The notes under the pieces are model-generated. The model did not search any database. It saw only the letters and a program-made list of their open reading frames with translations, and was not told the origin of the DNA. Shown one piece after another: positions 24,242-31,552 of a DNA stretch of 34,624 bases. The stretch is taken from positions 1 through 34,624 of the forward strand of contig JAJYQK010000108.1 of assembly GCA_021794645.1 (NCBI GenBank). The letters are read 5' to 3'. Positions within the stretch are counted from its first letter, which is position 1. Each line of letters opens with the position of its first letter. Source of the stretch: Actinomycetes bacterium (GTDB lineage: Bacteria; Actinomycetota; Acidimicrobiia; Acidimicrobiales; Bog-793). The position numbers and the translations under genes were made by a program.

Positions 24242-25102
24242 ATGCGGGTACTGGTCACCAACGACGACGGCGTCGAAGCCCCAGGGTTGGCCGTGCTGGC
24301 ACGCGCCCTGCACGAGTCCGGGATGGACGTCCTCGTGGCCGCCCCGATGCAGGAGGCGAGCGGAGCATCGGCGGGGGTCGGCCCCCTCCACACCATGACC
24401 GACGGCATCGAGGTGGCAACCCTTGAGCGGCCCGGCCTCGAGGGGATCGAGACGCTCGGGGTGGAGGCCCTCCCCGCTCTCATCGTCATCGCCGGCTGCC
24501 TCGGTGCCTACGGCCCACCACCTGACCTCATCGTCGCCGGCATCAACCCCGGGCGGAACGTCGGGCGGGCCGTCTTGCACTCAGGCACGATCGGAGCGGC
24601 CCTCACGGCCGTGCACTTCAACAAGCGGGGCCTGGCGATGTCGATCCAGTCAGGGCCGTTCGCAGCCTTCGAGTCCGACACCGGACGCACCATCCACTAC
24701 GAGACGGCGGCTGCTCTCGCCGTGGAGCTGGCTCCGAAGGTGGCGGCAGCGCCGGTGAGGACGGTCCTCAGCTGCAACGTGCCGAACCTCCCGCTCGAGC
24801 GTTTGGCCGGGCTGCGCTGGGCGAAGCTGGCGCGAAGCGGCCTCGTCCGCTCGGCCCTCGTCGACGCCGAGGGGAGCTCGAAGATGCAGCTCGAGCTCGG
24901 CTTCGGCGACGCCCCGCCCGGCGACGAGAGCGACGAGACCCTGACCGCTCTCGGTTTCGCCACCATCACGCCGCTCGCGAGCGTGGCCGAGGAGAGTCGC
25001 CCAGAGGTGCGAGCGGCGGTGGCCGATGCCCTCTACGAGGTGGCCGGCAGCCTCAACCTGTCGACCGCAGCCGAGGGTGAGCTCGACGGCCCGGCCGCCT
25101 GA
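24242..25102 (+). CDS. surE: 5'/3'-nucleotidase SurE
   Basis: SurE dephosphorylates nucleoside monophosphates and short polyphosphates with a divalent metal. The 286-residue product begins RVLVTNDDGVEAPG, holding the two metal-binding Asp residues, and continues with VLVAAPMQEASGASAG, PDLIVAGINPGRNVG and VLHSGTIGAALTAV, all in canonical order. An earlier in-frame ATG at 24218 exists, but the family start and the TATCGT box seven bases upstream favour 24242. The C-terminal half after about residue 200 is more divergent than usual. A GC-rich hairpin with a T run follows the stop. Confidence 0.92.
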   Translation: MRVLVTNDDGVEAPGLAVLARALHESGMDVLVAAPMQEASGASAGVGPLHTMTDGIEVATLERPGLEGIETLGVEALPALIVIAGCLGAYGPPPDLIVAGINPGRNVGRAVLHSGTIGAALTAVHFNKRGLAMSIQSGPFAAFESDTGRTIHYETAAALAVELAPKVAAAPVRTVLSCNVPNLPLERLAGLRWAKLARSGLVRSALVDAEGSSKMQLELGFGDAPPGDESDETLTALGFATITPLASVAEESRPEVRAAVADALYEVAGSLNLSTAAEGELDGPAA

Positions 25103-25680
25103 ACCGGGGCCCGAGACCCCCCTTTTTTCGGCCCCGCGGCTCCCTGACGAGCTCTCTTTCCGTTACGGCGAGTCACACTTGCGCCAGATTTTTTTTGCCG
25201 GCGGCCTCGGCGCACTAAGGACGGCCTCAACAGGGTATTAGCTGGCTTTGCCAGCGCACCGTGAGTGAAGGACCACAGCTTGTGGCCGGACCAGCTTGCT
25301 GGCGGCGAAATTCACTCGTTAGGGTGTCCGCCGCCACAACGTCGGCAACTGACGACGGAGACAAACTCCCCGGTGGGGTGGCCCGGGGGTTGGGTTTCTG
25401 CCCCGCTCAGAGGTCTCCGGCCGTAGGCCGGAGACACAAAGAGCGAGGTGGCGGGAGCCCAGCTCCTCGTCGGCAACGAGACCCCAACCGAGCTGAGAAG
25501 GAGCCTTCCTAACAGAACCACCCAGGGCAATACCCGTCTGCACCTCGAACGGACCGCCATGTCCCGGCCCGGCCAGCCCTTCCGGCACCGGGCCACGAGA
25601 CGCATGCGACAAGACGGCAGCCCGCATCAGAGCACCCACCTGGAGCCCACCGGGTTTCGGAACTCCCAAGGAGGAGCACG
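25103..25680 (+). promoter_or_regulatory. 578-base untranslated region with candidate structured leader (25261-25490) before the Rpf-like gene
   Basis: No gene is supported here. From 25261 the strand folds readily. GAGTGAA (25263-25269) pairs with TTCACTC (25311-25317), enclosing two hairpins, CCACA/TGTGG and CCAGC/GCTGG, as a three-way junction. GGTTGGG (25388-25394) pairs with CCCAACC (25483-25489), enclosing a perfect 10-base hairpin (25413-25422 with 25426-25435, loop GTA). That hairpin is extended through a 4x5 internal loop by CGCTC/GAGCG, and a CTCGT/ACGAG hairpin follows it. Just before the start codon CTCC-CAA-GGAG can tie up the ribosome-binding site. Actinobacterial rpf genes often carry c-di-AMP (ydaO) riboswitches, but I do not find that class's conserved bases. 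Confidence 0.5.
25105..25128 (+). terminator. Rho-independent terminator after surE
   Basis: GGGG and CCCC arms around a 7-base loop are followed by CC and a run of six T residues, three bases after the surE stop. A wider 7-base pairing (CGGGGCC with GGCCCCG at 25130-25136) is also possible. A second T run (25189-25196) lies further on. Confidence 0.6.
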
Positions 25681-26319
25681 ATGCGTAAGCCAACCCTGCT
25701 CGCGCTAACCACCCTGACTGCCCTCGGCGCAACCGCCGTCGCAGGAACAGCCGTCGCCGGCTCCCCCGGCGCCGCCACCCTTGCAAGCACCAAGAAGACG
25801 ATCAAGACCGATCTGCTCAGCAATCTTGCTGGTACCCGATCGTCTGTCCCCTCATCCCTCCTCGACTCAGTCTGGGGCGGCCCGGATCTCGTGGCGTTCC
25901 ACGACATCCACGCCGTCGACCGGCGCAACCTGAGCGAGCGGACCGGCCTGCCGATGGTCCGCCATCCCCGCCGGGCCCGGCCAAAGCCCCGCCCGGTCGT
26001 CGTGTCGGCCCCGGCCCCGGCCGTGACCGCCACTCCGGCGCCCGTCGCCCCTGTGCCGGCACCCGCTACGGCGGCACCGACCGGCGGGGTCTGGTACCAG
26101 CTGCGCATGTGCGAGTCCGGAGACAACTACGCCACCAACACCGGCAACGGCTACTACGGCGCCTACCAGTTCGACTTGCAGACCTGGTACGGCCTCGGCT
26201 TCAGCGGCCTCCCGAGCAACGCCTCCCCGGCCGTGCAGGACGAGGCTGCCCAGGAGCTGCAGGCCCGCTCGGGCTGGAGTCCCTGGCCCCAGTGCGCCGC
26301 CAAGCTCGGCCTCTACTGA
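25681..26319 (+). CDS. Resuscitation-promoting-factor-like transglycosylase (secreted)
   Basis: A 212-residue secreted protein. It has a Sec signal peptide (MRKPTLLALTTLTALGATAVAGTAVAGS), an unassigned segment (about 35-95), a Pro/Ala-rich linker (about 97-135) and a C-terminal Rpf transglycosylase-like domain (YQLRMCESGDNYATNTGNGYYGAYQFDLQTW and later WSPWPQCAAKLGLY). Glu145 is the expected catalytic residue, and Cys144 and Cys205 match the conserved Rpf disulfide. Rpf proteins cleave peptidoglycan glycan strands and promote regrowth from dormancy. A strong AAGGAGG site precedes the ATG. It follows a long structured leader and is closed by a strong hairpin. Confidence 0.9.
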   Translation: MRKPTLLALTTLTALGATAVAGTAVAGSPGAATLASTKKTIKTDLLSNLAGTRSSVPSSLLDSVWGGPDLVAFHDIHAVDRRNLSERTGLPMVRHPRRARPKPRPVVVSAPAPAVTATPAPVAPVPAPATAAPTGGVWYQLRMCESGDNYATNTGNGYYGAYQFDLQTWYGLGFSGLPSNASPAVQDEAAQELQARSGWSPWPQCAAKLGLY

Positions 26320-26330
26320 GCAAGCGACCA

Positions 26331-26360
26331 CGATGCGGGGCGCGCTCGCGCCCCGCATCG
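26331..26360 (+). terminator. Strong hairpin terminator after the Rpf-like gene
   Basis: A perfect 14-base inverted repeat (CGATGCGGGGCGCG and its complement) with a 2-base centre begins 12 bases after the stop. No T run follows, so it is an I-shaped terminator of the kind common in actinobacteria. Confidence 0.7.
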
Positions 26361-26434
26361 TCGCGTCCGGGGGCGCAAGTTCACGGCTTCACCGTGCGTC
26401 TTAGCATCGACGACGAGACTTCTAGGCGGGTGCA

Positions 26435-27625
26435 GTGGACAGCGAGGTTGCGCGAGAGAACAAAGAGAACCCCGGCCGGCTCCCCCTCCGGCGCCGCCTG
26501 CTCAGCACCTCGCTCAGCCTGCTCGCCGCGCTCGTCGTGGCCGGCTGCGTCCTCACTGCCCTCCGGCTCTCGGACAAGACCAGGGCTGCTCCCCCACCGG
26601 CGGCCGCGGCCGCGGCTGGACAGTGCTCGCCGGTGGCCGGCGGCGCCGGCCGCCCCGTCTCCTCCCATTTGGGGGCCTGGCGCTACGAGCTCACCGCTGC
26701 GGGCACCTTCTACGACCTCATCCCCGGCCCGCGGGAGCGGCTCGTGGCCTTGCAGGCCTGCGGGCGGGAGGAGACGAGCCTCCGCCTGAGCCTGCTCAGC
26801 TCCGCCGGGCGGCTCCTGTCGTCTTCGCGCCAGTTCCCCCGGGCCGCCCCTCTCGCCAGTTCGGCCGCCGTGAGCGGGAGGAGCATCTGGCTCGGGACCG
26901 GGGTCCTAGCCTTCGACAAGGCGGCAGCCGAGGCCCCCTACCGCCTCTACTGCTATCTGCTCGACTCCAAGCTCTCTGTCCTGCGGCGGCTCTCGTTGGG
27001 GCGGGGCTACGGCCTCGAGCTCGCCGCCGGCCCGGCTGGCTCGGCCATCGCCTCGACGGGCCGGGCGATCATCCGTATCTCGGCCAGGGGGCAGGCCGAG
27101 AGGGTTGCGGCCTTTCCGGGAGAGGTGGTGCAGCACATGGCCCTCCTCCCCGGTGGTCGCCAGCTCCTCTTGAGCCTCTTTCGCCCCGGAGCCGTCCCCC
27201 CCGTGTCCTCCAGCTCACTGGCGCTCCTCGACCTGGCCAACGGCCACATCTCCTCCCGCCTACCCCTGCCGGCCGGTGAGGAGGTCGGCTCGCTCGTCCC
27301 GGCTCGCGCCGGAGCCCTCCTCGTGCTTGGTGACGGGACGAGCCAGCACCTGGCCCGGCTGGCCCGGCTGGCTCCGCTCACGCTCTCGGCAGAGGGGAGC
27401 TCCACCACCTCCCTCGCCAGCCTCGCCCTCCTGCCGGTCGGCGGGCCGGTGATCCTCGCTGGCCTCTCCGGGCTCACCTGCGTCTCGCCCTCGGGCCACC
27501 TCGGCCCCACGACTCGGCCCCAGGGCGGCATGGAGGTGCCGACCGCCATGGCGATGAGCCGGCGCTCCGCTTACGCCATCACGCCTGCGGGCATTGGGCG
27601 GCTGGCGCTCCCAGAAGGCTGTTGA
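26435..27625 (+). CDS. Membrane-anchored extracytoplasmic protein of unknown function
   Basis: A 396-residue protein I cannot assign. After a charged N-terminus comes a hydrophobic segment (LLSTSLSLLAALVVAGCVLTALRL). The VAGC could be a lipobox with Cys38, but the hydrophobic run continues past it, so a simple transmembrane anchor is equally likely. An Ala/Pro-rich linker follows. The rest has recurring short beta-rich units (for example GRSIWLGTGVLAFD, GSAIASTGRAIIRIS, GGRQLLLSLF, SSSLALLDLANGHI), which suggests a beta-propeller-like fold, though no repeat motif is regular enough to name. The start is a GTG at 26435. It lies between the Rpf-like and LLM oxidoreductase genes; a role at the cell surface is all that can be inferred. 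Confidence 0.65.
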   Translation: MDSEVARENKENPGRLPLRRRLLSTSLSLLAALVVAGCVLTALRLSDKTRAAPPPAAAAAAGQCSPVAGGAGRPVSSHLGAWRYELTAAGTFYDLIPGPRERLVALQACGREETSLRLSLLSSAGRLLSSSRQFPRAAPLASSAAVSGRSIWLGTGVLAFDKAAAEAPYRLYCYLLDSKLSVLRRLSLGRGYGLELAAGPAGSAIASTGRAIIRISARGQAERVAAFPGEVVQHMALLPGGRQLLLSLFRPGAVPPVSSSSLALLDLANGHISSRLPLPAGEEVGSLVPARAGALLVLGDGTSQHLARLARLAPLTLSAEGSSTTSLASLALLPVGGPVILAGLSGLTCVSPSGHLGPTTRPQGGMEVPTAMAMSRRSAYAITPAGIGRLALPEGC

Positions 27626-27660
27626 GAAAAGAGGCGCTCACGATCCGCTAGGAAGAAGAG

Positions 27661-28566
27661 ATGCGCCTCGGCTACTGGATCTCGACAGAGCACGACTACG
27701 ACGAGGTGGTCGCCGCGGCCCGGGAGGCGGAACGGCTCGGCTACGACGCCGTCTACCTGGCCGACCACTTCATGCCCCAGAGCGAGCCGGCAGACGCCCC
27801 CCGCCTCGAGGCGTGGACGACGCTCGGCGCCTTGGCGGCGAGCACCAGCCGGATTCGCCTCGGCGTGCTCGTGAGCGGCAACACCTACCGCCACCCCGCC
27901 ATAGTCGCCAAGATGGCCGCCACCGTCGACCGCATCAGCGCCGGGCGATGCCTGCTCGGCCTCGGCGCCGGCTGGCAAGTGAACGAGCACACCGCCTATG
28001 GCATAGAGCTGCCCGAGGTGCCAGAGCTCTTGGGGCGGCTGGAAGAGGCCTGCCAGGTGATAAAGAGCCTCTTCGAGAACGAGAGGTCGGACTTCGCCGG
28101 CAAGTGGTACCACCTCGAGAATGCCCCGCTCGAGCCGAAGCCAGTGCAAGAGCCGCTCCCTCTCGTGCTCGGCGTCGCCGGCGAGAAGGTCTCCATGGGC
28201 ATCGCCGCCCGCTACGCAGAGGTCTGGAACTACTGGTCGACGCCAGCCAACATCGGGCACAAGCTCGAGGTGCTCGACTCGCACTGCGAGCGGGTCGGGC
28301 GCGACCCCGCCAGCCTCGAGCGCACCACCCAGGCCCTCGTCCACCTGATCGACGAGCCGGACCGAGCCGCCCGCCTGCGGGCCGAAACAAGCCAGCCGAC
28401 CCTGTACGGCACGGCCGGCCAGCTCACAGAGGACCTGGTTGCCTTCGACAGGCTCGGTATAGCCGAGTTCATCCTGCCCGACCGCACCCTCGGCGGGAGC
28501 CACGCCGAGCGGATGGAGCGGGCCGCCCGCTTCATCGAGGAGGTGGCGGCGCCGCTTCGCCCCTAG
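27661..28566 (+). CDS. LLM-class (luciferase-like) F420-dependent oxidoreductase
   Basis: A 301-residue TIM-barrel oxidoreductase of the luciferase-like monooxygenase superfamily. Diagnostic parts are the N-terminal RLGYWIS, EAERLGYDAVYLADHF, STSRIRLGVLVSGNTYRHPAIVAKMAATVDRISAGRCLLGLGAGW and the later LPLVLGVAGEKV. The LGVLVSGNTYRHP and GRCLLGLGAGW motifs are typical of F420-dependent members of actinobacteria, as opposed to FMN-dependent luciferases. The substrate is unknown. The ATG has AGGAAG upstream. The GNAT gene begins 14 bases after its stop, and glycerate kinase follows with overlap, so the three may form an operon. Confidence 0.88.
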   Translation: MRLGYWISTEHDYDEVVAAAREAERLGYDAVYLADHFMPQSEPADAPRLEAWTTLGALAASTSRIRLGVLVSGNTYRHPAIVAKMAATVDRISAGRCLLGLGAGWQVNEHTAYGIELPEVPELLGRLEEACQVIKSLFENERSDFAGKWYHLENAPLEPKPVQEPLPLVLGVAGEKVSMGIAARYAEVWNYWSTPANIGHKLEVLDSHCERVGRDPASLERTTQALVHLIDEPDRAARLRAETSQPTLYGTAGQLTEDLVAFDRLGIAEFILPDRTLGGSHAERMERAARFIEEVAAPLRP

Positions 28567-28580
28567 TGGGAGAATCTGAC

Positions 28581-29228
28581 ATGGCGCACCCCTACTGGCC
28601 GTTTTTCGGTCTCGTCATCCGCACCCCCCGCCTGGAGTTGCGCCCCATCGACGACACCCTCGCCGTCGCCCTGGCGCCGAGGGCCGAGCTGTCGATGTTC
28701 CCGGACAAGACCTCCCAGTTCCAGCTCGACTGGCTGAGCGATCCCTCACCGGAGAAAGAGCGGCTCTCGCTCCAGTTCTGGTGGCGCAACCGCGCCGAGC
28801 TCTCGCCCCAGCGGTGGTTCTTGAACATGGCAGTGCTGGTCGACGGCGAGCCCGCCGGTGCCCAGGACCTGCGGGCCGAGGCCTTTCCTGTGAAAAGGAG
28901 CGTCGTCACCGGCTCCTGGCTCGCCCGCTCCTTCCAGGGACGAGGTCTCGGCATCGAGATGCGCCATGCCGTCCTCCATCTCGCCTTCGAAGGGCTCAGA
29001 GCGCTGGAGGCGCACTCGTCTGCTTTCGAGGACAACATCCGCTCTATCGCCGTCTCGAAGCGGGTGGGCTACGAGGAGAACGGGCGCGAGCTCTCGATCC
29101 GGGCCGGGAAGGAGCGGGCCGCCCATCTCAACTTCCGCATGACAGCAGAGCGCTTCGCCGCTGTCAGGCGCGACGACATCGAGATCCAGGGCCTCGAGCC
29201 GTGCCTCGAGGTGCTCGGGCTCGGGTGA
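28581..29228 (+). CDS. GNAT-family N-acetyltransferase
   Basis: A 215-residue acetyltransferase of the RimJ/RimL-like GNAT group: IRTPRLELRPID at the N-terminus, VDGEPAGAQDLRAEAFPVKRSVVTGSWLARSFQGRGLGIEMRHAVLHLAFEGL (the acetyl-CoA loop RSFQGRGLG) and AHSSAFEDNIRSIAVSKRVGYEENG. Proteins of this type acetylate small molecules or protein N-termini; the target is not readable. The ATG lies 14 bases after the LLM oxidoreductase stop. Its stop overlaps the glycerate kinase GTG (GTGA). Confidence 0.88.
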   Translation: MAHPYWPFFGLVIRTPRLELRPIDDTLAVALAPRAELSMFPDKTSQFQLDWLSDPSPEKERLSLQFWWRNRAELSPQRWFLNMAVLVDGEPAGAQDLRAEAFPVKRSVVTGSWLARSFQGRGLGIEMRHAVLHLAFEGLRALEAHSSAFEDNIRSIAVSKRVGYEENGRELSIRAGKERAAHLNFRMTAERFAAVRRDDIEIQGLEPCLEVLGLG

Positions 29229-30301
29229 GCGAGCTCCCGGCCCGGCCGGGCGGGACCAGCCTCCTCTCGGCGCCCGACAAGTTCCGTGGCTCCCTCTCAG
29301 GCGAGGGGTTCTGCGCCGCCAGCGCCGCTGCCTGCGAGCAGGTGGGGTGGTCGCAGCAGAGCTGCCGGCTCTCCGACGGCGGGGAGGGCTTCGGGGAGCT
29401 CCTCGGCGAAGGTGGTGAGGAGAAGATCGTGCGCGTCTCGGGCCCGCTCGGCTCCCCCGTGCGGGCCCCCCTCTTCATGAGCGGACGACCCGGAGCTGCC
29501 AGGGCCGTCATCGAGTCCCGCACCGCCTGCGGGTTGCTGCTCGCAGGCGGGGCCGATCGCAACAGGCCGATGGAGGCGACCACGAAGGGGGTGGGCGAGC
29601 TCATCATGGCTGCGAGCGAGATGGGAGCTAGCGAGATCCTCCTCGGCTGCGGCGGGTCGGCCTCGACCGACGGCGGGCGGGGGGCCCTCGAGGCGATGGG
29701 GCTCTTCCCACCCGGCGGCCCCCTGCCGGTCCGGCGCCTCCTCGTCGCCTACGACGTCACCACGCCCTTTCTCCGCGCCGCCGAGGTCTTCGGGCCGCAA
29801 AAGGGCGCCTCCCCGGACCAGGTCCTGCAGCTCAGCCACCGGCTCGAGGAGCTGGCAGGGCTCTATCGCGAGGCCGGGAGCGACGTGACCTCCCTCGAGG
29901 GCGCCGGTGCCGCCGGCGGCCTGGCCGGTGGCCTGGCGGCGGCCGGGGCAGAGCTCGTCTCCGGCTTCGAGGTGTCCGCCCGGGCGAGCGGCTTTCCGGC
30001 AGCGCTGGCGGCTGCGAGCGCCGTCGTGACAGGTGAAGGTCGCCTCGACGCCACCTCCCTCGAGGGCAAGGTGACCGGCTCGGTGGTCCGAGCGGCCGCC
30101 GGTCGCCGCCGCCCCTGCCTGGTCGTCGTCGGCCAGGCCGACGAGCACGCCGCCGCCCTGGCGGGCCAGCTCGGAGCCGCGGTCGTCTCGTTGGAAGGGC
30201 GCTTCGGGGCCGAGAGGAGCCGGCGAGAGACCGCCGAGCTCGTGACCGAGGTGGTGGCGGAGTGGCTCTCAGCCCTCGAGCCTCGCCCCGAGGGCGGCTA
30301 G
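29225..30301 (+). CDS. Glycerate kinase (GlxK/GarK type)
   Basis: A 358-residue member of the glycerate 2-kinase family PF02595. It shows LLSAPDKFRGSLSGEGFC, LSDGGEGFGELL, ESRTACGLLLAGG, ATTKGVGELIMAA, LLGCGGSASTDGGRGALEAMG, DVTTPFLRAAEVFGPQKGAS and VVTGEGRLDATSLEGKVTGSV, in order and at close to the normal length. It phosphorylates D-glycerate with ATP, at the end of glyoxylate/glycerate metabolism. The GTG start overlaps the GNAT stop by four bases. Its last 33 bases overlap the end of aroA, which is convergent. The GlcD-like oxidase elsewhere in the window could feed the same pathway, but they are far apart. Confidence 0.9.
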   Translation: MSELPARPGGTSLLSAPDKFRGSLSGEGFCAASAAACEQVGWSQQSCRLSDGGEGFGELLGEGGEEKIVRVSGPLGSPVRAPLFMSGRPGAARAVIESRTACGLLLAGGADRNRPMEATTKGVGELIMAASEMGASEILLGCGGSASTDGGRGALEAMGLFPPGGPLPVRRLLVAYDVTTPFLRAAEVFGPQKGASPDQVLQLSHRLEELAGLYREAGSDVTSLEGAGAAGGLAGGLAAAGAELVSGFEVSARASGFPAALAAASAVVTGEGRLDATSLEGKVTGSVVRAAAGRRRPCLVVVGQADEHAAALAGQLGAAVVSLEGRFGAERSRRETAELVTEVVAEWLSALEPRPEGG

Positions 30302-31552
30302 GTCGTCCCACCAGCGGGGATAGGTCTTGCCCACACAGCCGGGGTTGGCGATTGAGACGCCCGGGACGGCGGTGGCGAGAGCCGAGAACGCCATGGCCAT
30401 CCGGTGGTCGTCGTAGGTCTCGACCCGGCCGCCTGAAAGCGCCCGCCCACCTCTCACCACGAGCGACTCGCCGTCGAAGCAGGCGTCGGCTCCGAGGCGG
30501 CTGAGCTCGTCGCAGACGACGCGCGGGCGGTCGCTCTCGTGTCCCCGGCTGACGCCGAGCCCAGAGAGATGGCTCTCTCCGTTCGCCAGCGTCGCCAGCA
30601 CGGCGAAAGTCGGCAGCTGGTCGGGGATCGCCGCCAGGTCCGCCCGGATCGCTCGGAGGCCGCCGGCCGGGGCGGCCACGGTGACTCCCCCGGCCGGGCC
30701 CGGTGTCACCTGGGCGCCCATGGCGCCGAGCAGGGCGGGCACGGCGCCGTCCGGCTGCAGCGTCTCGGCCGCATTGGTGACGGTCACCTCCCCCCCGCTG
30801 GCGACGGCGGCGGCGAAGAGATGAGCAGCCGCGCTGGCGTCGTACTCCACGCGGTAACGGCCAGGGGCGTAGTGTCGGCCCGCCTCTACCAAGAAGCCGT
30901 CGTCGCCCCGGCGCGCCACCTTGGCCCCGAGCCTCGTCATGAGGGCGACCGTGAGCTCCACGTAACCACCGGCTCCGAGGTTCTCGATCACCACCTCGAG
31001 GTCGTGCTCGGCGTAGGGCGCCACGAGAAGGAGCGCCGTCGCGAACTGCGAGCTCTCGGCGGCGTCGACGACAAGGCGCCCACCCGAGAGCCCGGCCGGG
31101 TGGAGGAGGACGGGGGCATGGCCGTCCTCGCTCGAGACCGTCGCCCCGGCAGCCGCCAGCACCTCGAGGAGGGGGCGGAGGGGCCGGCGACGCAACCCCG
31201 GCCCGCCGTCGAGCAGGACGGGTGCGTCTGCGAGGAGGGAGAGGGCGGAGAGGAACCGGAGGGTGGTGCCCGAGAGACCGGCGTGGACGGGGCCCACCGG
31301 GTGGAGGCGGCCGCCCGCCCCCCGCACCCGGGCGAGGCCGTCTCCCAGTTCGACAGGGGCCCCGAGGGTGGTGAGGCCGGAAGCCATCACGACGGTGTCG
31401 TCGCTGAGGAGCGGCTCTTCTATCTCGCTCTCACCAGCAGCGAGGGCCGTCATGGCGAGCAACCGGTTGGTGACGCTCTTGCTCGAGGGCGCCCGCAGGC
31501 GACCGCGAAGCGGCCCGGGCCTTATCGAGAGGGTCGGGGTTGTCGGCGCCAT
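30269..31552 (-). CDS. aroA: 3-phosphoshikimate 1-carboxyvinyltransferase (EPSP synthase)
   Basis: AroA joins PEP to shikimate-3-phosphate in aromatic amino acid synthesis. The 427-residue protein has LRAPSSKSVTNRLLAMTALA (shikimate-3-phosphate site), LSGTTLRFLSAL, DAAESSQFATALLLVAPYAE, YDASAAAHLFAAAVASGG, IPDQLPTFAVLATLANG, RGHESDRPRVVCDELSRLGA and TYDDHRMAMAFSALA, all expected. The ATG at 31552 overlaps the stop of the upstream membrane protein by one base (TGATG), so expression is coupled. The 3' end overlaps glycerate kinase tail to tail by 33 bases. No other aro gene is near; trpD, in the same broader pathway, is about 17 kb away. Confidence 0.95.
   Translation of the reverse strand: MAPTTPTLSIRPGPLRGRLRAPSSKSVTNRLLAMTALAAGESEIEEPLLSDDTVVMASGLTTLGAPVELGDGLARVRGAGGRLHPVGPVHAGLSGTTLRFLSALSLLADAPVLLDGGPGLRRRPLRPLLEVLAAAGATVSSEDGHAPVLLHPAGLSGGRLVVDAAESSQFATALLLVAPYAEHDLEVVIENLGAGGYVELTVALMTRLGAKVARRGDDGFLVEAGRHYAPGRYRVEYDASAAAHLFAAAVASGGEVTVTNAAETLQPDGAVPALLGAMGAQVTPGPAGGVTVAAPAGGLRAIRADLAAIPDQLPTFAVLATLANGESHLSGLGVSRGHESDRPRVVCDELSRLGADACFDGESLVVRGGRALSGGRVETYDDHRMAMAFSALATAVPGVSIANPGCVGKTYPRWWDDLAALGARLEG

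Noticed and set aside
25231-25238. GGGTAT box before the Rpf leader as a sigma-B/F promoter
   Set aside because: No GGxT or GTTT-like element lies 14-18 bases upstream, unlike the two accepted cases.
25261-25490. c-di-AMP (ydaO) riboswitch
   Set aside because: The conserved GGGTGAAT and CCGAACCCGTCAGCTAACC-type segments are not present; the region is kept as an unassigned structure instead.
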